From NCBI GenBank assembly GCA_015680905.1, contig CM027381.1, positions 69,367,501 through 69,431,500 on the forward strand: a DNA stretch of 64,000 bases. The letters are read 5' to 3'. Numbering within the stretch: the stretch's first letter is position 1; each line of letters starts with the position of its first letter. The position numbers and the translations under genes were made by a program. Positions 33,690 through 44,000 of this stretch are shown here, one piece after another. The notes beneath the pieces are model-generated. The model saw only the letters and a program-made list of their open reading frames with translations, ran no database searches and was not told the origin of the DNA. Source of the stretch: Coptis chinensis. Its lineage: Eukaryota; Streptophyta; Magnoliopsida; Ranunculales; Ranunculaceae.

Positions 33690-35132
33690 GGGCCTTAGAC
33701 TAATTTCTTGAACAAATTAACACTTGCAAAATTGCTCTGAAAAATGAAAATACAGTTATTCTCCAAAAATGCAATTTTTTTTTGTTATATCTTTTTTTTT
33801 TCTAAAAGCAGCAAAACACGGATTTCATGTAAAATTATAAGTGCAATTGCTTGCATCCAAGTACGATCGATGCAACTTGCTGTACTCATCGAGCTTACTT
33901 ATTTTTTATGCTTTTGTAATGAGATACTCTGATACTCGCTCATCAAGGTTATTGATGGTCTGATGTAACATACTAACATGCTTTATTATAAGTGCAGTGA
34001 TTGATGCCACACTGAACGTCATTAACATGTACGTAGTAGACTCTGCATTTTCCTTTTTTTCTTGATAAAAGAGGAAACCCTATTGTGATGTAAAATTGAT
34101 ACTCAATTATCAGTTTGAGACTTGAGTATAATTTACGGATCGGAGTGATGAGTCTTGTAACACCAAAAGCACCAAGTTCATGCAGAATGCATGAATGCCT
34201 TTCTGTATATGATTAATTGGTTAAGTGGTAAGCAACTATATGATTGATTGACAACACACAAGTTGCTGAGTTTCTCTCACACGGCGGTGCCAGACATACG
34301 CGTAACGAAGTCATCAATCCATGACCATCTGTTTTTCTCTTCTCTCCGTTTCCCCTGCCATAGGAACCGCTCTCACGTTATATTTCCTTTTTTATTTTTA
34401 GCATTTACTATAACACAACCCTCGGTTTTGCGTTCATATTACTACTTCACCACTGATAGGGGAAAGCTGCTCCATGTTTCCCATTTTATCCTTGTCCTCC
34501 AAAACGGATTTGACTTACGATTTTCTAACACATTTCCCCTGGTTAACTCATGAGTCGTATAATTAGCTCCTCAGATGAATTGCCAAGTGATTTTGGAATC
34601 AAATTTTAGTTTTCCTTTATTGAGGTTTTCGAATGAAAGTCAAACCATCAAATCTTAGGCCGGCTTCAATTTTGCAAAAACACTATACCACGTCTCCGTT
34701 TAATGATGCTGTGCAATTGTTTTGTTCATTAACCAATGTCGCCTTTTTGCTTCATGCAAGTGTGGAACTAGCTGTTGAAATTTTAGTAAACCCTCAACAA
34801 TTTTTCCGTATGTGCGACCATTTCGTTTTCTGCAGCATTAGAAAATTAGTATTAATTACAAGCATTAATGGTACATAGGAAACTAGCTATGTGACTCTAG
34901 TATGAAACTATGAACAATTAGGCTTTCCGTTTTCATTGACTCGGCGAACTTAACTCGTTCACAAAATGTTCAACTCAATGAGTTTTCTAAGAAACAAGGG
35001 TACTTGGGTAATTGAAAACCAAACGGTCTATTATTACAACATTGAGCATCTTATTGCCAGATATTCTTTTCAATTTGAATCAGTGAAAAACAATGGTCTT
35101 ATATAATTTTTTTTGTTTACAAAAATCAACCT
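33690..35132. other. Intergenic, promoter side of the second DUF761 gene
   Basis: No coding region is supported; short frames (for example 34248-34553) look like chance. The last part should hold the promoter of the DUF761 gene. Confidence 0.45.
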
Positions 35133-35140
35133 TATAAATA
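35133..35140 (+). promoter_or_regulatory. TATA box of the plus-strand DUF761 gene
   Basis: TATAAATA 103 bp upstream of the ATG at 35243. Confidence 0.6.
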
Positions 35141-35242
35141 ATGTTGCTCTTAGTTCTGTTTTATAGCCTTCTTACCTTCTCTCGCCCTGCTAAAAGCAGG
35201 GCTTGAACGAAAGAAAAAACACAAAGGCTCTCTTTCTCCATC

Positions 35243-35821
35243 ATGGAGATAGATGAAGCCATTCCTATACACAACAAGCCTGCCAGACATCTTTCCACCA
35301 AGAAACATGGCTTTCTCAATCTTGTTAGGATCGCTGTCTACATGATAAAGCGCCGATCGGCCAAAACAGGGCAAGTTGAAGTCGCTTCAAAGGGACTATG
35401 GAAGAGACTAGTTGGTGCAATGCGCCCGTTGCACCACCAACACCTCCAACACCAACAATCTCCGCGTCTAACCATCAACGTAGGTGGTGAATCACCATAT
35501 GCTTATACATTCCATGATGTTCCTCCTACACCTATGTCACCACCACATGGAGGAGATTCACCCTTCTCATCTTCAACTTCAGATGGTACTAAAAGTCGTT
35601 ATGCGTCTGCTTTGAATCTCCAAGAACTTGCTAAAGAAAGTGATGAAACTGATGAGAATATTGAGGTTGTTATTGAGGAGGGATATTTTGAAGATGGAGG
35701 TGATGAGCTGATTGATGCAAGGGCAGAGGAATTTATTGCAAATTTTTACGAGGAAATGAGGCTCCAACGATTGGAATCGATCACTCGTTACAATGAAATG
35801 ATTCAGTACGCATCAACTTAA
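35243..35821 (+). CDS. DUF761-family protein, second copy
   Basis: An intact single-exon gene of 192 residues from ATG 35243. The N-terminal third is basic and partly hydrophobic (GFLNLVRIAVYMIKRRSAK), followed by a His/Gln-rich stretch (LHHQHLQHQQ), a Pro/Ser-rich middle (PPTPMSPPHGGDSPFSSS) and an acidic segment. The C-terminus has the DUF761 signature DELIDARAEEFIANFYEEMR followed by LQRLESITRYNEMIQ. The function is unknown, as for the family. It resembles the gene at 8.9 kb only at the C-terminal motif and in general layout, so the two are distant paralogues, not a recent duplication. AATAAA lies 138 bp beyond the stop. Confidence 0.88.
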   Translation: MEIDEAIPIHNKPARHLSTKKHGFLNLVRIAVYMIKRRSAKTGQVEVASKGLWKRLVGAMRPLHHQHLQHQQSPRLTINVGGESPYAYTFHDVPPTPMSPPHGGDSPFSSSTSDGTKSRYASALNLQELAKESDETDENIEVVIEEGYFEDGGDELIDARAEEFIANFYEEMRLQRLESITRYNEMIQYAST

Positions 35822-35958
35822 GGGATGAACATTACTAGTGTGTGAAAGTTTTAACATGCATGCATATTGCGTAGCAAGTTGGTTGCATTTCGTGGTTCAT
35901 AATACATATTATTTCGATCTGTTAAGTTATCTACTTATTCTGCTTTGATATCTCTATG

Positions 35959-35964
35959 AATAAA
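35959..35964 (+). promoter_or_regulatory. Possible polyadenylation signal of the DUF761 gene
   Basis: AATAAA in CTATGAATAAATGAG, at a normal distance from the stop codon. Confidence 0.45.
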
Positions 35965-35969
35965 TGAGT

Positions 35970-37015
35970 CTAGTTTAATGAAGAGCGAAAAAATGGAGAA
36001 GGCGGGGGAAAAAAACATGGTAATTGTATTGGGGATGTTCTGTTAGAAAATTGTATTGGTTTAATTTATCTTTGCATTTGTAAAATTCTAACTTTGTAAA
36101 CTTTATTTTGTTCGTAGAAATGTAATTTAGATAATTCATACCCTTCCTTAATTTTATGTTTATGAGAAAACCAAAGCTCAAAGAATGATGACGGTAAGTC
36201 AGTAAGACAATCCTCAAAAGGGAAACACAATGTTTCTAACGTATCACTGAATTGAATCAGATGATCATTGTTTTTTCTGCATACTTTATATCTAGGAGCT
36301 ACCCTATATTTCATATGCAATATCCAGTTGTCCATTAGGAATTTGATTCCAGAAATTGCACAAATACATTTCTAGGAGAATCTATGAGTTTAATACAGTT
36401 CATCGTTCTGTATTTGATGAATACGCAATCTATATTTTAGCCTTCAATTATATGTCTCGTCAAGGGAATTGAACTACCAAGTCCAACTTCTGTTACTCTC
36501 CGTGACAGCACATTTCCCCCCCCCCCCCAATTTAATGTATTACATTTTCGAACGTCTTTATATATTTCACATATAAATAAATTAAAGCAATCGCAATTCA
36601 CAAAGACTTTTAATGAAATACAGTTGTCTCCAATTTATTTAAAAGAATCACACAATCACAGAGGTTGATTTATCTTCATAATTTCCGTTTCTTTTGTTTT
36701 TTGAACAATGCAAAGGCAATTCAATGGAAAATAATTTAGATTAACTGAAGTCCTACACCAACAGAGGAGTGTATATCAATCAGGCTGCACAGGAGTCTTT
36801 GGCTAGGCGGGTCACAGGTGTGCTACCATCCCACAGTACAAGGAAATCTTAGGTTTGATACTGCTTAGGCACTTACACCCAGGATGGGAGGGTTTTCATT
36901 TCTTTTAACACCTAGAACGGGGCACCTAAACACGAAGAGATATAATGTGAAAAGTAAAACAGGACAGGACAACTCCCTATCATATGATTTATGGTGAAGA
37001 AATGGTCAAGTGGAT
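35970..37015. other. Intergenic, nothing coding
   Basis: AT-rich DNA with a run of about 14 C at 36,517-36,530. A segment at about 36,780-36,950 is less AT-rich and contains GGTTTGATACTG, loosely like a tRNA B box, but no SINE structure can be shown. Confidence 0.4.
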
Positions 37016-37019
37016 CAGG

Positions 37020-37684
37020 TTGTTAGGAGATTTCACTAGGAAGTCACACCTCTACCTAGTTACTCTCTATCCCAAATGACTTCTCTTGGAGATTTCACTA
37101 GGAAGTCACACCTCAACCTAGTTACTCTCTATCGCAAATGACTTCTCTTGGAGATCACACCAAAGAAGTCACTAACCCAAAACTTTAGTAGTTATTACAA
37201 CAAACTTCAATAGAGTAATAAAGACTACTACTCAATCCATAAGAAATCACTAACAATCAATAAATATGAAAGTAAATGCAAAGAGACACAAAGATTTAAG
37301 GTGGTTCGGTAAATGTTACCTACATCCACACAAGAGCCAAGTTTCTTTTAAAGTAAAGATTGGAGAGTTTACTAGAATCAAGAACAAACAACCTCACTCA
37401 AACCCTAGCTCAATAGAGCTCCCACAATTCCCATGAAAATTAATCTCTCAAAGTTATCTCAACCCTAACCATAAGTTTACTTTTATATGTGGGGAGAAAA
37501 TTTAGTGAGAAAATAGGCTTGGGCTTTAAATCGAAATTTCAATAAACTGTCGAAATTCCAGAATATCTCAAATAGGGGTGGTTTTGGCCGATGCCCACAA
37601 GTTGTGAGATCAACTATGACACGGTACGGTCGTTCAAGTATGTTGTTCGGACATCGGAGCGAAGCTCGACGGTTCCATAACCCA
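37020..37684 (-). repeat. Probable 3' LTR of a second, decayed copia element
   Basis: The stretch contains GGTGGTTCGGTAAATGTTACC followed by TACATCCACAC, a phrase typical of copia LTRs and similar to the one in the LTRs at 19.6 and 24.4 kb. On the minus strand it begins TGGGTTATGG just after a purine-rich tract (CCAAGTGGGAGATTAT). The right border is fairly clear; the left one, near 37,020, is a guess. Copia coding remains follow on the same strand. Confidence 0.6.
37026..37149. repeat. 62-bp tandem duplication
   Basis: Units 37026-37087 and 37088-37149 both begin GGAGATTTCACTAGGAAGTC and end ATGACTTCTCTT, with about two mismatches. A partial third copy starts at 37150. Confidence 0.85.
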
Positions 37685-37797
37685 ATAATCTCCCACTTGG
37701 AACCTTCGAGATTCTATATGCATATCACATCTCAATTGTAACAACTCCATCTAATTCCAATTTACTAATAAAACACTCAGCTCATCTAACATGGTCT

Positions 37798-38799
37798 TCA
37801 AGCAAGAAGACCCGACGAAGTTGAACACTTCAACTTCATCTTCATAACACCTCTACCATGACATAGACATGTCTCCGTGGTACTCCATGAATAACACAAT
37901 ATCCATTTCATTGCTTCCCAATGATGTTTGCCAAGGTTAGCTATAAACCTCCAAGCAACTCCTACTGCATGTGACATATACGGGTGCGTGCAAACCATGT
38001 ACCACCGCCTAGGGGCTTGTTGAAAACCATGCAACCTCTTTCTCAGCTTGCACACCATATTCTATCTATCTTTCCGTAGAAAACTCAACAGTTATCGCGT
38101 GTAAATCTCCTCAACATGGTCACAATGGAGGTGAACAGTTTTCACATCTAACTGTTTAAGATTTAAACCTTCCACTACAACAATACTAAACACTGACTAA
38201 AAAGTATTTGGGGAGAATATCATTATCATATATCTCTTGGAACCATCATGTTCCTTCTTGACTCGATACATTTATTTGCTATGTAGAGTCATGTCCTTAG
38301 GTACTTTGGCCAACTCCCAAATGACACTAGAGACGAGGGACTTTGTCTCATCATACATAACAAGCTCCCACTTGTTAGCATCACCAACCTCCAATGCCGC
38401 ATCATAGCAATGAGATTCACCATCATCAGTAAATAAATAGGTGGATGGAGAATACTTCATGCTTGGTATAGTTTGCCTAGATAACCTCCTTATTGCACAA
38501 GGTGGAGATGGACTTGGTGGCATAGTCTCCTCATCTGAGTCACTACTATCATCATCTGACTGTGGAACTTCCACAATACCTCGACTCATATCAAAGCCTT
38601 CCAACTTAACATACTCAGTGTCACTCTCTGTAACCGGCTCCATGGGTTGTGCTTCATTTCTGTCATTGTACAGAACCATCTCATTGAACACGACATCTTT
38701 GCTCCAAATTACTTTCCTGTTTTGGTCATCCCAAAAATGATAACCAAAATCATCGTCATTATATCCAATGAAAGTGTACTTGACATCAAGCTTACTCAT
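37798..38799 (-). pseudogene. Fragments of copia pol (integrase C-terminus, reverse transcriptase, connector)
   Basis: The frame 38799-38272 carries the post-integrase part (VKYTFIGYNDDDFGYHFWDD, then KVIWSKDVVFNE) and a Ser/Asp/Pro-rich linker running into the start of reverse transcriptase (NKWELVMYDETKSL). The frame 38058-37798 has LHGFQQAPRRWY (reverse transcriptase) directly joined to HPYMSHAVGVAWRFIANLGKHHWEA (late connector), so most of the polymerase domain is deleted. Upstream pol and gag are missing because the gypsy LTR begins at 38,811. Confidence 0.82.
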
Positions 38800-38810
38800 A
38801 GCTTGGTCAC

Positions 38811-40135
38811 TGATAAACGTAAAAAGTATGGTTTACTCCTACTTAACTAATTAAACTTAAACAGAAGTAAAGTTATACTAATTTACTCTAAACTATCAAA
38901 GTTCTACTCTCGTGAATCATGCAATAAATGGAGTAGAGAATTTGTTCCACTTATAGTCCTTTAAACATAAGTTTTCGCTAGTTTAATCGATACTAACAAA
39001 GCGAATGAGAGTAATGAATTGAATTATACTAATATGGCAATTGAACTTAAATAAGATGTATTAACTTATACTATGATAATTGAATATTGAAATGTGAATA
39101 TGGAGAAGGGATTAGGGAGATTTGAATCCACTTGATGTACTCATAATATGTTAGTGTAGGTTATTGCAATCCTAATCAACTAAGATTAAGTGTTTGATCC
39201 CTAATTACTCATGGCAATCTCTGCCAACTAATAATTAGCATGTGAGGAAGTCCAACCCATTCTCATGGCGAATCAACTATCCTACTAGAGTGAAACTCTT
39301 AAAAGCAATAATCCTAACTATCACATCAAGTCTTCATCAAGCTTCATCAAACCCCTCTAATGGAGGTTTAGCTAGGAGTCATTAGACTATCATGAATATA
39401 TAAATAAGAATGAAACATAATGAAGAACAAACTTTCTTTTATTAATCAAATGAATACTGAAGAACAATAACTTAACTTAAATTTAATCTAATAATTAAGT
39501 CTAAGTCTTTACTATCTATCTCTAATTAATTATATCTATCTAAGTCTAAGTATATAGAGAGTTATACTTTAGTCCTCTTTATGTAAGAGAGGCTAGGTTT
39601 ACAATTTCATGCATGGGCTTTGGAGCCATGTTTTGGGCCCTTAAATCAAGCCCAAAACCTAATTACATAAGTCTAAAAAGGGTTTATATGTTGGAAATTA
39701 TTACAACAGGCTTTTCGTCCACTTTTGCTCCTCTGATTGGGTCAAGGCCTAGACCGTTAGAAAGAACTTTCCGAGCCGATCGTTTTGACATATAATTGGC
39801 CCAATTCCAAGGTTGAAGTCCAAAGATACGGCCTGCGAAAGTTCTGTTGACTTTTCTGCTCTATTTCTGACCGCGTTAACTTTGACTTTTCAACTTTGAC
39901 CGGGATTTAAAAAGGTTTTTTCTCCTTGAATCTTGGCCTTTAATCATAGAACTTCTTAGCAACCAACCTTTGCTCCTTTATCTCTCAAAAGTGACATGTT
40001 TCTTCACATATTTGACTCCAATGCCTGAAAGACATAAACGCACGTAGACAATACTAATTCATATTTATTATACACCTAATTGGCCTAAATGTAATGATAT
40101 TAAGGGGTTAAAACTACAGTTTTGGGCTCTTATCA
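38811..40135 (-). repeat. Gypsy-type LTR, about 1.3 kb, inserted in the copia remnant
   Basis: On the minus strand it begins TGATAAGAGCCCAAAACTG and ends TTTTTACGTTTATCA. A G-rich tract (TTTGGGGGTGGTT) directly precedes it on that strand, so it is a 3' LTR. The start resembles TGATAAGTGCTCAAAAAG of the Athila-like LTR at 49.3 kb, which suggests a related family. The coding sequence of this element is absent from the window. Confidence 0.7.
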
Positions 40136-40860
40136 AACCACCCCCAAACAGTATTTTGCTTGTCCTCAAGCAAATATGAGAAATTAATATAAGTGACCAA
40201 AAATAGAGTTCTAACTAATCTCTTTTCGCCGAGTGTGATTGCATTGACCATATGCAATAAGTCCTTAAACCACTAGGAATTCCCTAGTGGTCGAGTTATA
40301 GCCTCGTGAGAGTTTTTTAGCGAAGGTACTCACAAACTTCATCTATACTACAACGACTAAAAAATAAAATTATTATTTCCTATTTTATTCTCAGATATCT
40401 ATACATTTCACTAGCAATGAATATAGAATAATCAAGTCGAAATCTAAGCTAATATGTGCATAATAATCAATCATCTACGGATAAACATATATATAATGAA
40501 CTATGCTATGAAATGCAATAACAGGTCGTCCGTTTCTGAAACTTTGGAATAACGTCCTTAAGTAGGTCCTCACATATATGTCAAGACAAAAACCACTCTG
40601 ATTTTTCCTCTCAAGTTTTGCTCACTCCAGTGTGGAGTGGACACACTTTACCTTACAATCTCAATGACACACAAGGAAGCCAAAGTCGATCAAACACATC
40701 TGCCACTTACTATCACACTAACCTATTCCTAATTGAGCTAGATGTCTTTATTAGGTGTTGCGGGGATTATGTGATGGTTTAAGAATGAAGGAAATGGATA
40801 TTCAAAAAGAACCAGTCTGTGATAATAGAGTCTTCATATTATATAACTAGAGAAAACCTT
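40136..40860 (-). other. 3' non-coding interior of the gypsy element with polypurine tract
   Basis: 40136-40150 is the purine tract on the minus strand. Farther in, TTGCATTGACCATATGCAATAAG (near 40,235-40,260) matches the complement of a phrase at about 59,200-59,230 in the Athila-like element, which occupies the same place upstream of its 3' LTR. The piece ends where the CACTA terminus begins. Confidence 0.6.
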
Positions 40861-41095
40861 CACTAGTAGAAAAAAGGTTTTTTGTAACTGTTTTAAAATG
40901 TTATTTGTGACTGTTCTGTTTGAAACGGTCACAAATAGAAAAAAAGGGTTTTTGTGACTGTTATAAAAGTTTTTAGTGACGTGCATTTTCGAAACGGTCA
41001 CAAATGGTTTTTTTCTAAAGAAGGTGTATATGTGTGGAGAACTATTTGTGACCATTTTACTAAAATAGTTACATATTATCCGACCTTAAGTGATC
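40861..41095 (+). mobile_element. Terminus of a CACTA (En/Spm) transposon with subterminal repeats
   Basis: The sequence CACTAGTAGAAAAAAGG at 40861 is a classical CACTA end. It is followed by short repeats in both orientations: TTTGTGACTGTT, AAACGGTCACAAAT (twice) and ATTTGTGACCATTT, which look like transposase-binding subterminal repeats. I do not find a convincing opposite end or a transposase in the window. Confidence 0.75.
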
Positions 41096-44000
41096 CAATA
41101 TTTGACCCAACTAGTTTTTTGTCCAGCACTCACAACTCCACTAAAAAACAACTAATTCGAAACACAATACAGCCACGTTCACTCTCACCTCCCTTTGTCT
41201 CCCACTAACTTTAGATTTGAAAACTTTTGTTGCGACATAAAATGTTGTGAATTTGTAATTTCACTGTGACAATTTTTGTTTCAAAACTATGTCCAAAGAC
41301 TTCGATTTCTTCTCAACCTCAACTTAAGAACACCAAATGAGAAACCCTTCTTCTCTACCTTTTTCGATCTATTCGAATTCAAAAAAAGGTGGTTTATGTT
41401 TTTCCCAAAATTACACCTACCGTGGATAAAGGGGTCTCAAAACCGCTCGATCGAAAAACAAAAAAATAAAACTGAAAATAGGGCAAAAAAACATAGTGCT
41501 AAAACTCCCTCTTTTCAATCGTCACTGGGTCTCTATGTCTCTCCTGGATATAGTTGCAAGGCTCACTTCTAAAAAATTGTCCTGCTCACTACGTGTTCGA
41601 TTCACTTCATTTTCAATTCATCTGGTAAGAATTCCTTGTTTTTAGTTAGAAATTTTTTATGGGTTTCTTTTTATTGTGATTTCAAAATTTTGAAATTAAA
41701 TTTCTCATTTTTAGTTCAAAACTCATGGTGTATAATTCCTAATTATCATCACATTACTGCTCCTCACGAGTCTTCTTGGCAATTAAATTTGTAGCAGTCA
41801 TCCTCTTTCTGTTTTTTCCTTGTTGGTTTGGAAAAATTTATTGTAGTTGTACCAATCTGAAACTTAACATCTTGTTTTTAACCTGTTAATTTGCATAACT
41901 GAAATAATGTGTCGGTTGGGTGATGTATGTGGTCTAGAAGTATGCAACAACAAACACAGTAGTACCTTAGCTTATCTGTCTGTTTTGGGTTTTCTATTTA
42001 TCTATGAAGTGTTTGACTAAAGGTCACAATAATGGCGTATAGTTTAATTTTGTTTTCACAGCCGTTTGTTTTTTCTGTCCCGTCTTTGCAATAGCCATTT
42101 AAATTGTCTCCCCTTATCTTTGATTCATTGTAGCAGTAGAAACATAGAAGCAAGATGGCTTATATTGTGTACAATAAGTCTGCAAGTAAATTGGTTTGGA
42201 GTTTTTATTGCAACTGGTTAGGTTGTTTGGATTACTGTCTACCTTGATTTGTTGGTCTGAATCGGAGCATATTGTTTAGGTCATCCTAGAGCTGGGAAAA
42301 CTATGGAAAGAGGTTGGTGTCAAGTTCTTTGACATTTGAATTATATCCTTGGGTTCAGCACCCATATCACATCTTGTATTTAGTGCTATCGTATGCTTTA
42401 TTTTGATTTGGGTGTTTGTTGATTTTGGTCTCAATTATTTTAATGGTTGGGAAGTGTTGTTGGGCTGCAATAGAATTTTATCTGTTTTTGAATGTTCAAC
42501 CCTCTATAATCCCAGGCTAACACTAGTACATAAATTGGTTTTTGAGATTCGGTATTTTTTGCTTCTAGTTTGTTACAATTAGGAATAAAAATACGTTTAT
42601 TAACTGCAATCTTTTTTGGTGTTGACGACGTATTTGATATTTCATGTTAACTGAAATTAGTGTTAGCATTAATCTCTTTGATTCAAACAAGATTCCTTTA
42701 AGAAGTAAATTTGTTAATTGTTTGAAAGAATGGTTCTATGCATTCGTAGGACACAACATCTTGAATCAAATAGTTAATTTTTTGTTTTTAGTTATAGACT
42801 TGCAACTTCTTAAGTCCTTACGGAATTTTCATATGTTATAAGACTTGTATCAAATAGTGGGGCTTTCAAGTTTTAACCATTAATGGCCAACAGGTTGCCT
42901 TGCATTACATTCTATATAACACACCCGGATTTTAAATCTTTCTTAGTTTCTTTATTGGTAGAACTGTGTAAAATGAAGATATCACTTGTTGACTGTCAAT
43001 GTTAGATGTTGCATCATCTTATTGAGACGTGCTATATATCAGTTGCTATATAGCACTAACTAGATACTACTGACCCAATGTATTATGTTCATTTTTCAGT
43101 TTCAGTTTTATTCAAGTTGTGATCACTTACTGGGTGTGCAGACAGAAGGGACAGTGTGTTGGAGATGATTGGGGGTGGAATTTCGACGTTGGAGCCTATC
43201 TCTTAATGATGAAAGAATATCCTGTTGGACAAGGTATTGATATAGAAAATTTGTAACTTGCTCTTAAGTAGTGGCAATGTGTGTTTTCTAGACTAATTCC
43301 CTTTATGCATTGATTTATCAATCAGTTCCGCTTAATTTAATTGTGGTTAGTTGTAATATTTTCGGTATTGATATTTGATGCAACTAGTTAGCAGATTGAT
43401 TCACATTAATTTCCAGCACACAATTGGAGGATCTGCCACTAGATTAATTACTTGGTAAGAGTTGTCTTCACCTACTTTTTCCTTATTCATGTAGAGAAGC
43501 ACCCAAAATACACTTGATTAGATATATTGTTTTTACCCAATTTTGATTATCAGTTGAACATTTGAAGTTTCTTTTGAAAATTTTCTGACGTATTGGATTG
43601 GGGTAAGGAATTAAACCCAATCTCTCGATTGATTTTCTGCCCAAGTTATTAAGGGTACACAATTGGAGAATTAAACTTAAAAGTTTCTGTTATGTTGCCT
43701 CAGTTCTTGTTTTGTTCCTTTCATTTGTAATATGCAAAAGGTAAGTTTAATAAACTCCCTTTTAGCTATGCTACACTACATGGTGGACAAAAAGCTGCAT
43801 CAACTGTAGTAAGAATGGCAGCTCCTACATGGTATTAAACATGTGCCCCTTGGCCAGCAAGCTAAGAAACGTAGACTCTTTTTCTTAGTTGTATGCCATA
43901 GCCAAGTGGTTTTATATGGCTTTTAGACTTGAGTAGACAGTTCCAGCATCTGAATTAGTTAGAGATAGAAGAAACACAGTTCTTTGGCATCCCTTAGTAT

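Noticed and set aside
34248..34878. Plus-strand frames upstream of the second DUF761 gene
   Set aside because: Composition is random, no family is recognisable, and they lie in its likely promoter region.
36780..36950. tRNA-derived SINE with a B-box-like GGTTTGATACTG
   Set aside because: No convincing A box at the right distance, no poly-A or T-run end and no target duplication.
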